This document shows positions 1 through 6,355 of a DNA stretch of 19,161 nt, piece after piece. The notes under the pieces are model-generated. The model had not been told where the DNA came from. It searched no databases and worked only from the letters and a program-made list of their open reading frames with translations. Both the position numbers and the translations under genes were made by a program. Origin of the DNA: DASUPK01 sp036520315 (lineage in GTDB: Bacteria; Actinomycetota; Thermoleophilia; Solirubrobacterales; 70-9); NCBI GenBank assembly GCA_036520315.1, contig DATDJZ010000156.1:1-19161 (forward strand). The letters run 5' to 3'. Numbering within the stretch: position 1 is the stretch's first letter; every line of letters begins with the position of its first letter.

Positions 1-44
1 AGGGCGACAAGGGCCCGGCGGCCGCGAACGTCCAGGCGGGTTAA
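1..44 (+). CDS. Cold-shock protein, C-terminal end (partial)
   Basis: The window opens inside a gene whose last codons read GDKGPAAANVQAG and then TAA at 42-44. Seen: this matches the usual end of the CspA-type cold-shock family (GPKGPQAxNV...), a single OB-fold that binds single-stranded RNA or DNA and melts RNA structure. The rest, including the RNP1 and RNP2 motifs, lies upstream and cannot be checked. The stop is only 11 bases before the next start, with a Shine-Dalgarno sequence between them, so the two genes are probably one transcript. The family call rests on 13 residues but the pattern is distinctive. Confidence 0.7.
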   Translation, partial: GDKGPAAANVQAG

Positions 45-55
45 GGAGAAGAGGC

Positions 56-202
56 ATGGCCTCAGGCAGCAAGCGGAAGACCACGATGGCGAAGCTCAAC
101 CGTGAACGCAAGGTCCGCGAGCGTCGGCTTGAGAAGCAGGCCAAGAAGGCTGCGCGGAAGCGGGCGGCCGCAGACGCCCGGGCCGACTCCACGCCAAGCT
201 AA
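56..202 (+). CDS. Small basic protein (48 aa) downstream of a cold-shock gene
   Basis: ATG at 56 follows AAGGAG (43-48) at good spacing, and the frame closes with TAA at 200-202. The product is 48 residues, dominated by Lys, Arg, Ala and Glu (TTMAKLNRERKVRERRLEKQ and onward), with no cysteine, signal peptide or membrane segment. It should form a highly charged single helix. Function is not known. Its charge and its place 11 bases behind a CspA-type gene suggest an RNA- or ribosome-associated accessory protein made with the cold-shock protein, but this is inference. Small Lys/Arg-rich genes beside csp genes are, as I recall, common in Thermoleophilia. The good ribosome-binding site and tight spacing make it likely to be real. 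Confidence 0.7.
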   Translation: MASGSKRKTTMAKLNRERKVRERRLEKQAKKAARKRAAADARADSTPS

Positions 203-270
203 ATCAGCAACGTCCCGTTAGTCAGTCCCACCTCCTCCGCTTTCGCGTGAATGCAGCAGACTGAGTCGCT

Positions 271-357
271 CGGAGCCTTAGCCGACAGATAGCCGCTTTG
301 GACGAAAAGCGGCTAGCTGTCGCTTTAGCTCCGGATGTCCGGAACTAAAACGCGACA
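271..357. other. Two overlapping long hairpins sharing one arm
   Basis: The gap 203-388 lies between convergent genes and has no coding sequence, but is rich in dyad symmetry. Hairpin A spans 271-333. Its core is a perfect 9-bp stem, AGCCGCTTT (291-299) with AAAGCGGCT (306-314), loop GGACGA. It continues outward through CCGACAG with CTGTCG and CGGAGC with GCTCCG, interrupted by a few mismatches and a bulge. Hairpin B spans 318-357: TGTCGC (318-323) pairs GCGACA (352-357), TTTAG (324-328) pairs CTAAA (345-349), and CCGG (331-334) pairs CCGG (339-342). The segment 318-333 is used by both, so the outer part of A and all of B exclude each other. No T-tract follows on either strand, so this is not a canonical intrinsic terminator, although the convergent position fits a two-way terminator or RNA 3' end. 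Confidence 0.6.
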
Positions 358-388
358 AGCGAGGCTCCACGGACTGCAAAGGCCGCCG

Positions 389-1129
389 CTAGGGCGGAGG
401 CCAGCGGCCCTCGCCGCTGACCGCGAAGAGGTCGATGCGCGAGAGCTTCGCGAAGACCGCGTAGCGGTGGGAGGCGCTGTACGGCGGGTGGCAGGCCGTC
501 ATCAGGAGCTGGTCGTAGCCCACCGGCCTGATGATCCCGACGTCGCTCGGGTCGACGACCTCGTGCCTCTGGACCACATAGGTGAAGGCGGCGTAGGGCA
601 TCTCGATCCGAACCTCGTCGCCGTCCTCGATCTGGTCGATGTGGCGGAAGGGCGCCAGGTAGGTGGTCCGGTGGCCCGCGATCGCCACGGTGCCGGGCAG
701 GCCCGGAAGGGACGTGTTCCTGTAGTGGCCGGGCCCCTTCTGCAGTGAGGAGGTGTCGGTGCCCTGGACCACGACCATGTCGAGGCCGATGCGGTCGATC
801 TTGATCCGCCCGATCGCATGGCCCTCCTCGAGGTGCGGCTCGAAGCGATCGGCGAGGATGCGCGCCTTTGCGGCGCTGCCGCTGACGCCGGCAATCGCGG
901 CCAGGTCGGCGGCGCTCGGATACTGCGCCTCGAGGTCTTTGAGCTGGTCCTCCGCCTTCCCCTGCTCGAGCGAGCCGTAGGCAGCCGAGAGCGGCTCCTG
1001 CCAGACCAGGGTCAGCCCGGCGTCGGCGAGGACAACGATCCCCGCCGTGATCAGCATCGTCGAGACGATCCGTACCGCCCGCTGCACTGCCCGGATTCTC
1101 GCAGCGGCCCCCGGACAAACCCGCCACAC
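389..1129 (-). CDS. Class E sortase (cysteine transpeptidase)
   Basis: The product is 246 residues from a GTG at 1129. A hydrophobic helix (about 21-43) anchors it in the membrane. The catalytic domain follows with AIAGHRTTYLAPF (His153), LLMTACHPPYSASHRYAVFA (Cys213) and Arg222, so the full His-Cys-Arg triad is present. Spacing and wording fit the actinobacterial class E group, which attaches proteins bearing LAxTG-like signals to peptidoglycan on the outer face. No substrate is visible in this window. The start is uncertain: a second GTG at 1087 would give a shorter tail before the membrane helix and leave 53 bases rather than 11 to argG, making room for divergent promoters. The gene ends in front of the hairpin pair at 271-357. 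Confidence 0.88.
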   Translation of the reverse strand: MWRVCPGAAARIRAVQRAVRIVSTMLITAGIVVLADAGLTLVWQEPLSAAYGSLEQGKAEDQLKDLEAQYPSAADLAAIAGVSGSAAKARILADRFEPHLEEGHAIGRIKIDRIGLDMVVVQGTDTSSLQKGPGHYRNTSLPGLPGTVAIAGHRTTYLAPFRHIDQIEDGDEVRIEMPYAAFTYVVQRHEVVDPSDVGIIRPVGYDQLLMTACHPPYSASHRYAVFAKLSRIDLFAVSGEGRWPPP

Positions 1130-1140
1130 TTCCCGGCTCT

Positions 1141-2445
1141 ATGGCCGAGGGTAATGCGAGGGAGCCCCGCAGGGCGAGGCCCGAGGAGCAACCCGTTTCA
1201 CCGAGAATCGCGACCTACCAGGCCGACCCCGCGGAGGTCGGACGCGTGCTGCTGCTCTACTCGGGCGGGCTCGACACGAGCGTGATGCTGAAGTGGATCC
1301 AAGAGCGCTACGGGGCCGAGATCGTCACTCTCACGGTGAATCTCGGGCAGCCCGGCGAGGACTGGGAGGTCGTCACCGGCAAGGCGGAGCAGCTCGGCGC
1401 CGTGGAGACGGTGCTTGTGGACGCCCGCGAGGAGTTCGTCGATGAGTACGTGCTGCGGGCGATCAAGGCGAATGCGCTCTACGGCGGCGGCTATCCGCTC
1501 TTCACGGCCCTCGGCCGGCCCCTGATCGGCAAGCTGGCGGTGGAGGTAGCCCGGGAGCACGGCTGCGACACGATCGCCCACGGGTGCACCGGCAAGGGCA
1601 ACGACCAGGTGCGGATCGAGGCGACGATCGCGACGCTCGACCCCGAGCTACGGATCATCGCCCCTGTGCGCGAGTGGCAGATGGGCCGCGAGGAGGAGAT
1701 CGCCTACGCCCGCGAGCACGGCATCCCGGTGAAGGGCGGCACCGAGGTCTCTCCCTACTCGATCGACGACAACCTCTGGGGCCGCTCCTCGGAGGGGCGG
1801 ACGATCGAGGATCTCGACGAGCCGGCCCCCGACGACGTCTTTCAGCTCGTCACCCCTCCCGAGAGGGCCGCCGACGAGCCCCAGGTCGTCACGCTCGGCT
1901 TCGAGCGCGGCCGCCCGGTCTCGCTCGACGGCGACCGGCTCGGCCTGGTCGAGCTCCTCGAGCGCGCAGCCAAGATCGGCGAGCGCCACGGCGTCGGCAT
2001 CGTCGATCACATCGAGGACCGCGTGGTCGGCCTCAAGGTGCGCGACCTCTACGAGGTGCCGGCGGCGGCGATCGTGCTGACGGCCCACCGCGAGCTCGAG
2101 AAGCTCGTCTGCACGATCCACCAGAACAACTTCAGGGGCGCGCTTGAGAGCCAGTGGGCGTACCTCTGCTACGCCGGGCTCTGGCTGGAGCCTCTGCGGC
2201 ACGACCTCGACGCCTACATGGAGTCGGTCAACGAGTTCGTCACCGGGGAGGTGGCGCTGAAGCTCTACCGCGGCTCCGTGACCCCCGTCCGCCGGAGCTC
2301 TCCGTATGCGCTCTATGACCGCTCCCTTGCATCTTTCGGCGAATCCGGGGGAGAGTTCTCACAACACGCAAGTCCCGGGTTCATCGAGCTCTTCACGATG
2401 CAGAGCCGACTGGCCCACAGGATCCGAGAGGAGGCCGAGGAGTGA
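1141..2445 (+). CDS. argG: Argininosuccinate synthase
   Basis: The 434-residue protein catalyses ATP-dependent joining of citrulline and aspartate to argininosuccinate, the penultimate step of arginine synthesis, in the cytoplasm. The N-type ATP pyrophosphatase loop YSGGLDTS is at 40-47. The family motif HGCTGKGNDQVR is at 147-158 and SPYSIDDNLWGRS lies near 205, followed by the C-terminal tetramerisation domain. There are about 35 residues before the ATP loop, longer than the E. coli type. ATG 1141 is the only ATG in frame upstream of the loop; the GTG just before the loop would cut the first strand. The promoter must overlap the sortase 5' end. No other arg gene is present. Its stop overlaps the start of the small membrane protein at 2442, indicating coupled translation. 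Confidence 0.97.
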   Translation: MAEGNAREPRRARPEEQPVSPRIATYQADPAEVGRVLLLYSGGLDTSVMLKWIQERYGAEIVTLTVNLGQPGEDWEVVTGKAEQLGAVETVLVDAREEFVDEYVLRAIKANALYGGGYPLFTALGRPLIGKLAVEVAREHGCDTIAHGCTGKGNDQVRIEATIATLDPELRIIAPVREWQMGREEEIAYAREHGIPVKGGTEVSPYSIDDNLWGRSSEGRTIEDLDEPAPDDVFQLVTPPERAADEPQVVTLGFERGRPVSLDGDRLGLVELLERAAKIGERHGVGIVDHIEDRVVGLKVRDLYEVPAAAIVLTAHRELEKLVCTIHQNNFRGALESQWAYLCYAGLWLEPLRHDLDAYMESVNEFVTGEVALKLYRGSVTPVRRSSPYALYDRSLASFGESGGEFSQHASPGFIELFTMQSRLAHRIREEAEE

Positions 2446-2600
2446 TCTACGAGCTGATTGGGCGGCTGGTTGTTCAGGCGTTGAAGCTGCGCTACGGCAG
2501 GGAGATCCGCATCGCCGCCGGTGCGGGGGTGGTGCTGGCCGTGCTCGGCGTCGGCGCCTACCTGGCGACGCGCGGCCAGGACGAAGAGGAGGCCGCCTAG
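2442..2600 (+). CDS. Small single-pass membrane protein coupled to argG
   Basis: GTG at 2442 overlaps the argG stop as GTGA, and the frame runs to TAG at 2598-2600. The product is 52 residues: an amphipathic basic N-terminus (MIYELIGRLVVQALKLRYGR), one hydrophobic segment at about residues 24-43 (IAAGAGVVLAVLGVGAYLA) and an acidic tail ending DEEEAA. The positive-inside rule suggests an N-in orientation. No known domain is recognised. The 4-base overlap points to translational coupling, so it is probably made in proportion to argG, but whether it relates to arginine metabolism is unknown. The ordered charge pattern and clean transmembrane segment argue for a real gene. Confidence 0.72.
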   Translation: MIYELIGRLVVQALKLRYGREIRIAAGAGVVLAVLGVGAYLATRGQDEEEAA

Positions 2601-2857
2601 AAACCCTTCTGCCGAAGCAGGTGGGTGTGCTCCGATCCGGGGACGGACCGAGCGCTGATCTCGTTCCTCCGCAGGCTGTAGGCGCGCTCCGCTCGCTGGA
2701 GCCGGCGCTGTCGAATTCGCCCGCGGAGCTGCCCGAGGCGGCGCTGACGAGCGCCGCGCCTGTTCCGTGTGCCGATCGTGATGGTGCCCGCATGCGCCTC
2801 CATTGCCGCTCCTCTCGCTCGTTTGCTCATCAGATCCGCCGTTCCGCCCGAATTCAT
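2597..2857 (-). CDS. Hypothetical Arg-rich small protein (weak)
   Basis: A minus-strand frame of 86 residues starts with ATG at 2857, overlapping the stop of the upstream gene as ATGA, and ends with a TAG whose CTAG is shared with the stop of the convergent small membrane gene. The middle is Arg/Gln-rich (RRGARQRRLGQLRGRIRQRR) and could form a basic helix. No domain is recognised and there is no separate Shine-Dalgarno sequence; translation would depend on coupling. Third positions are moderately GC-rich. It is the only minus-strand candidate for 2600-2853, a stretch that otherwise holds nothing. In-frame ATGs at residues 10 and 19 are possible alternative starts. It may be real, or chance open frame in a GC-rich spacer. 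Confidence 0.35.
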   Translation of the reverse strand: MNSGGTADLMSKRARGAAMEAHAGTITIGTRNRRGARQRRLGQLRGRIRQRRLQRAERAYSLRRNEISARSVPGSEHTHLLRQKGF

Positions 2858-3183
2858 CGGATCGGCTCGGGCGCGTCCGGACCGGCTCCGATCTCGCCGG
2901 TGAACCGCCCTCGCAGCCGCTTCAGCAGCCCTCGGTCGCGACCGCCGCGCAGCTGACGCGCCGTCTCCGCGAGCAGGGAGCGGATCTCGGCCGTGTGCCG
3001 GAACGGGTCGGCGATCGATGCACCGGTCGCCAGTGAATGGGCGGCCAGCAGCCGGTCCTCGACGATCGCGCCCAGCAGTGGGGAGGCCGGAGGCTTGGTC
3101 GTGTCGAGCTCCGCGAGCCGAGCGACCGCGTCGCCGTCCTCGAGGCCCAGCAACCTGATCTCAATCGTGTCCTGGTCGATCAT
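2854..3183 (-). CDS. Conserved small protein with an IADPFR motif
   Basis: The product is 109 residues from ATG 3183, preceded by AGGGGAG at suitable distance. The order is: an acidic strand-rich start (IEIRLLGLEDGDAVARLAEL), a central LLGAIVEDRLLAAHSLATG, then ASIADPFRHTAEIRSLLAET and a basic tail. This matches, from memory, a short actinobacterial family in which a small alpha/beta unit reminiscent of part of a GNAT fold ends in ADPFRPTAELxxLL. No acetyl-CoA binding motif (R/QxxGxG/A) is seen, so acetyltransferase activity should not be assumed. It is divergent from the LysR-type regulator at 3290 across 106 bases, making it a plausible target, and may be co-translated with the weak frame ending at 2597. 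Confidence 0.7.
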   Translation of the reverse strand: MIDQDTIEIRLLGLEDGDAVARLAELDTTKPPASPLLGAIVEDRLLAAHSLATGASIADPFRHTAEIRSLLAETARQLRGGRDRGLLKRLRGRFTGEIGAGPDAPEPIR

Positions 3184-3276
3184 CTCGTGCTCCCCTTGTT
3201 CGGCAGTTCATTCATGGAACGACTCGATGGTCCCGCACGTGAGGTATCAGCGCAACATGGATTCCTTCTCGACGTG

Positions 3277-3291
3277 ATAAGTTGTCCTTAT
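3277..3291. promoter_or_regulatory. Dyad ATAAG-N5-CTTAT over the LysR gene start
   Basis: ATAAG (3277-3281) and CTTAT (3287-3291) form a perfect 5-bp dyad around TTGTC. It contains T-N11-A (3278-3290), the LysR-type binding signature, and overlaps the ATG at 3290. TAAGTT (3278-3283) also fits a TAnnnT -10 element six bases before the ATG, and no Shine-Dalgarno sequence is present, so the mRNA may be leaderless and autorepressed. A second T-N11-A site, GTTC-N7-GAAC, lies at 3206-3220 near the divergent gene. The sites are predicted from sequence only. Confidence 0.4.
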
Positions 3292-4216
3292 GCTCGATGT
3301 GAGGAGGCTGAAGGTCCTTCGGGAGGTGATCGCGCGCGGTTCGTTCTCCGCCGCGGCCGAGTCCCTGCATCTATCGCAGTCCGCAGTCAGCCAGCAGATC
3401 GCCGTCCTCGAGCGTGAGGTCGGCATCCCGCTGCTCGAGCGAACGAGCGACGGGCCGAAGCTGACATCAGCCGGCGAGGCGCTGATGGAGCACGGTGACG
3501 CAGTGATCTGCCGGCTCGAGGAGGCCGAGCGCGAGATCGCCCAGATCGCCGGGCTCGAGGCCGGCCGGCTCCGGCTGTCGAGCTTCGTGACCGCGAGCGC
3601 GACCCTGATGACGCGGGCGCTCTCCATCTTCCGCCAGCGCTTCCCGAACGTCGAGCTCGAGTTCACCGAGGGGGACCCCGAGGACACCTTCCCGGCCCTC
3701 AAGCGAGGCGACACCGACCTGGCCGTGGTCTTTGACTACCCCGCCTTCCCGCTCGACTTCTCCCGCGACGTGGAGGCCGACCTGATCTACGAGGAGCCGA
3801 TGCGGCTGGCGCTGCCTCCGGGACATCCTCTGGCTGCCGCGAAGTCCGTCCGCGTCGAGGATCTCGCCGACGAGGACTGGCTCTGCGGAGCGATGCCGAG
3901 CTCCTGCCGCTTCCAGGTCATCAACCTCTGCCGCGATGCGGGCTTCGAGCCCAGGATCACCTTCCAGAGCGAGGATTACGAGGTGATCAAGCGCTTCGTC
4001 GCGGGTGGGCTGGGCGTCTCGATCCTGCCCGAGCTCGCGGGCGGGCACCCGGACATCGAGCTGCGAACGGTGCGGGGGCAGAAGCCCGTGCGCCAGGTCT
4101 GGGCGGTGACCCGCGAGAGCGAAGCGCGCCCGCCGGCGGCCGAGCAGATGCTCGGCATCGTGCGGGAGGTCTGCCGCGAGTACCGCGAGGGGACGCACCT
4201 TCGCGCGGCCGCCTGA
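3290..4216 (+). CDS. LysR-family transcriptional regulator
   Basis: The 308-residue protein has the N-terminal winged helix-turn-helix of LysR regulators (about 1-62; RGSFSAAAESLHLSQSAVSQ followed by LEREVGIPLLER), a linker helix, and a two-lobe periplasmic-binding-like effector domain from about residue 90. Typical landmarks include RLSSFVTASATLM, the FPNVELEFTEGDP strand, and FVAGGLGVSILPEL near 245. The ligand cannot be read from the sequence. Length is normal for the family. It is divergent from the small gene at 3183, the classic arrangement for a LysR regulator and its target, with candidate T-N11-A boxes in the gap. There is no ribosome-binding site before ATG 3290, suggesting a leaderless message; GTG 3299 is an alternative start. 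Confidence 0.93.
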   Translation: MLDVRRLKVLREVIARGSFSAAAESLHLSQSAVSQQIAVLEREVGIPLLERTSDGPKLTSAGEALMEHGDAVICRLEEAEREIAQIAGLEAGRLRLSSFVTASATLMTRALSIFRQRFPNVELEFTEGDPEDTFPALKRGDTDLAVVFDYPAFPLDFSRDVEADLIYEEPMRLALPPGHPLAAAKSVRVEDLADEDWLCGAMPSSCRFQVINLCRDAGFEPRITFQSEDYEVIKRFVAGGLGVSILPELAGGHPDIELRTVRGQKPVRQVWAVTRESEARPPAAEQMLGIVREVCREYREGTHLRAAA

Positions 4217-4294
4217 CGCTGCACGATTTCTTGCACCCGGCGAGCGTCCCGGCCCCGGCGCCACCGCCGCAGCGGGCCTGTGAGAGCGTTCGCT

Positions 4295-4449
4295 ACGGTT
4301 CCGGGCTCCAATAGAGCCGAATCCCTGGACTCCAGGGAGCGGGGGACCCAGAGGCGGCCGCGAGCGGCCGTTGGGGCGAGTCGCCGGCGATGCAGCTCCG
4401 GCGTAACGCGACTCCTTTCAGCGTGAGCCCGTCAGCTAACCCCGCAGGC
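4295..4449 (+). promoter_or_regulatory. Cyclic di-AMP riboswitch (ydaO/yuaA type)
   Basis: The gap after the LysR gene carries the conserved blocks of the c-di-AMP riboswitch in order: GAGCCGAATCC (4314-4324), GCGGGGGACCCA (4339-4350), TTGGGGCGAGTC (4371-4382), GTAACGCGACTCCTTTC (4402-4418), and the 3' block GAGCCCGTCAGCTAACC through CCGCAGGC (4425-4449). Variable stems sit between them: CCCTGG/CCAGGG (4323-4337) and a GCGGCCG hairpin (4354-4370); GCCGG/CCGGC (4383-4402) closes another. Known: this class binds two c-di-AMP molecules and in Actinobacteria commonly controls cell-wall hydrolases, including Rpf-type genes, usually turning them off when c-di-AMP is high. Here it precedes exactly such a gene. 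The 5' boundary is approximate. The 3' conserved block ends one base before the annotated ATG, leaving no room for a separate terminator. Confidence 0.93.
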
Positions 4450-4450
4450 A

Positions 4451-5491
4451 ATGAAGGAGATGGCAGCAGCGCAGACATTCGTAGGCGGCACCCGGCGCGA
4501 GCGCATCAGCCGCTCCGCCCGGCGTCGCCGTGCCGGGCTGGGGATGCTCCTCGCGGCCGGCATCCTCGTCGCGCTCGGCGTGAGCCTTGCCGGGGCTGAG
4601 CCGTCCCTGAAGGACCGGGTCGAGTCGGCGAAGTCCAACGCCGGCCAGCTCTCCGCTCGGGTCTCCGCCCAGACAGCCCGAATCGTCTCCCTCACCGAGC
4701 AAGCGCACCAGGCCGGCGCGCGCGCGATGGTCGTGAACGCGCAGGTCGAGGAGGCCGAGGCTCGGTCCCGCGAGCTCGCCAGTGAGCTCCAGGCCGCCGA
4801 GCGCAGGCTCGCCCGGCTCCGCGCCGAGTACGCCGTCGCGGTCAAGGAGCTCGAGAAGCGGCTGGTCGCGATCTACGAAGGCGGCACCGTGGACGAGATG
4901 ACGGTCCTGCTCAACTCCGACGGCTACGACGACCTCGCCACCCGCTCCGCTTATCTCCAGGCGCTCCACAATGCCGACAGGCGCGTCGCCGAGCGCGTGG
5001 CGTCGCTGCGCGACCAGGTGGCCGACCACGTCCATCAGGTCGCCGACCTCAAGCAGCAGGTGGATGATGAGGCCCAGCAGCTGACCGCCGCCCGCGCGAG
5101 CCTGATCGCGAGCCAGGCGGCGGCGAACCGCGCCGCGGCGGCCGTTACCGATGCGCGGGCGCAGACCGAGTCATCGCTCTCCAATGCCAAGGGACAGGTC
5201 GCGCAGCTCGAGCGGGAGCTCGCCGCCCAGCAGCAGGCCTCCTCCAGCGCGCCTGCCTACCTGGGCGGTCCCTACGCGATCCCGACCTACATCGTGATGT
5301 GCGAGTCCGGCGGCAACTACGAAGCCCTCAACGAGTCGAGCGGGGCCGGCGGCGCGTATCAGATCCTCCCTTCGACCTGGCGCGCCTACGGCGGCCAGGG
5401 CGCCCCGCAGGACGCCACCAAGGCCGAGCAGGACCGGATCGCCGCCGAGATCTGGCGGGACTCGGGCCCGAGCGCCTGGTCCTGCGCCTAG
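4451..5491 (+). CDS. Coiled-coil muralytic protein with C-terminal Rpf-like domain
   Basis: The 346-residue secreted protein has a basic N-terminus and a hydrophobic signal segment (about 29-48, ending SLAGA). A long charged coiled coil resembling the CwlO/RipA N-terminal regulatory region follows (about 52-140 and 178-262, with IYEGGTVDEMTVLLNSDGYDD between). A short Ser/Ala/Pro linker leads to a C-terminal transglycosylase-like domain (about 275-346) with YIVMCESGGNYEALN and GGAYQILPSTWRAYGG. Glu285 in CESGG is the expected catalytic acid, as in resuscitation-promoting factors. Inferred role: cleavage of peptidoglycan during growth or recovery from dormancy, gated by the coiled coil. Control by the c-di-AMP riboswitch immediately upstream fits. 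Its TAG shares CTAG with the convergent hydrolase. ATG 4460, directly behind AAGGAG, is an alternative start. Confidence 0.9.
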   Translation: MKEMAAAQTFVGGTRRERISRSARRRRAGLGMLLAAGILVALGVSLAGAEPSLKDRVESAKSNAGQLSARVSAQTARIVSLTEQAHQAGARAMVVNAQVEEAEARSRELASELQAAERRLARLRAEYAVAVKELEKRLVAIYEGGTVDEMTVLLNSDGYDDLATRSAYLQALHNADRRVAERVASLRDQVADHVHQVADLKQQVDDEAQQLTAARASLIASQAAANRAAAAVTDARAQTESSLSNAKGQVAQLERELAAQQQASSSAPAYLGGPYAIPTYIVMCESGGNYEALNESSGAGGAYQILPSTWRAYGGQGAPQDATKAEQDRIAAEIWRDSGPSAWSCA

Positions 5492-6288
5492 TCCAGGAAG
5501 TCCTCGAGCGCCGGAGCGATGGCCTCAGGGCTCGCCCCGTGGTCCTGGCCATCGAGCGTGCGGTAACAGACGTCCGGGAGCAGCGCGACGAGCGCACGGC
5601 AGGAGTTGTGCAGCCAGTCGGGGCTGTTTCCACCGTCCATCACCAGGGTTGGCACCGTTACGGAATCCCGCCACTCGGCCGGCAGCGGCTCGCCGTACAT
5701 GCTTCCCCGGAGCAGGACCCGCCCGTCGTGGGAGACGGTGTGGGCGAGGCTCTCCATGTCGCCGACCATCGGCGAATCGAGCATCGGCTCCACCATCTCC
5801 GCGGGCATGCCGACGGCGTTCGTCATGAAGTAGCCGACGATCTCACGGCGCTTGCCGGCGGCGGTCAGCTCCTCGAGGTGCTCGACGTAGTCCTCGGGCA
5901 GCGGCGGCCTGGTCTCATCGACGATGTATGGCGGCTCGTACATCGCGAGCCGGGAGACCGACAGCCCGCGGGCGGTGGTCTCGAGGGCGAGCGCACCGCC
6001 CGAGGAGTGACCGAAAAGCGAGGCCGAACCGCCCACGGCATCGATCACAGCCTCCAGATCCTCGATCTCGCGCTCGACCGCGTACGGCTCGGTGAAACCG
6101 CTGTCGCCGCGGCCACGGCGGTCGTAGGTGTAGACGGTGAAGCTCGGGGCGAGCTGCTCGGCGAGCGCAGTCGCGGAGTGGCGGTCGTTGAAGGCGCCGC
6201 CGACGATGATCACAGGCGCCCCTTCGCCGGCTCGCTCGAAGACGATCGCCGTTCCATCGGCTGAAGTGGTCATCTCGGCAACGGTCAT
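5488..6288 (-). CDS. Alpha/beta-fold hydrolase
   Basis: The 266-residue cytoplasmic protein starts at ATG 6288, five bases behind AGGAGA-like sequence. It shows the canonical fold in order: the oxyanion-loop strand APVIIVGGAF (24-33), YDRRGRGDSG (55-64), the nucleophile elbow GHSSGG (Ser95), a cap region, the acidic strand VPTLVMDGGNSPDW (Asp218 or Asp224) and the catalytic His250 in DGQDHGASPEAIAP. The triad looks complete. The substrate cannot be assigned; the family includes esterases, lactonases and epoxide hydrolases, and nothing nearby indicates a pathway. It converges on the Rpf-like gene and the two stops share the palindrome CTAG at 5488-5491. ATG 6273 is a less likely start. Confidence 0.9.
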   Translation of the reverse strand: MTVAEMTTSADGTAIVFERAGEGAPVIIVGGAFNDRHSATALAEQLAPSFTVYTYDRRGRGDSGFTEPYAVEREIEDLEAVIDAVGGSASLFGHSSGGALALETTARGLSVSRLAMYEPPYIVDETRPPLPEDYVEHLEELTAAGKRREIVGYFMTNAVGMPAEMVEPMLDSPMVGDMESLAHTVSHDGRVLLRGSMYGEPLPAEWRDSVTVPTLVMDGGNSPDWLHNSCRALVALLPDVCYRTLDGQDHGASPEAIAPALEDFLD

Positions 6289-6355
6289 CTCGGTCTCCTG
6301 TCTCGAGTTTCCCTAAGAGACCGCTGCCGGGGACGGAATTAATCGCCGGAGTGAT

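Noticed and set aside
291..314. Perfect 9-bp stem considered as a Rho-independent terminator
   Set aside because: No T-run follows on either strand; kept only as a structural element.
345..1127. A second minus-strand frame of 260 codons over the sortase gene
   Set aside because: Arg/Gly/Pro-rich translation without domains; the sortase frame has the complete His-Cys-Arg motif set.
2306..2956. Plus-strand frame of 216 codons over the end of argG and beyond
   Set aside because: Overlaps argG out of frame and continues as Ser/Arg/Pro-rich low-information sequence; nothing recognisable.
5299..6264. Plus-strand frame of 321 codons opposite the alpha/beta hydrolase
   Set aside because: Antisense shadow; the minus strand carries a full catalytic triad and a good ribosome-binding site.
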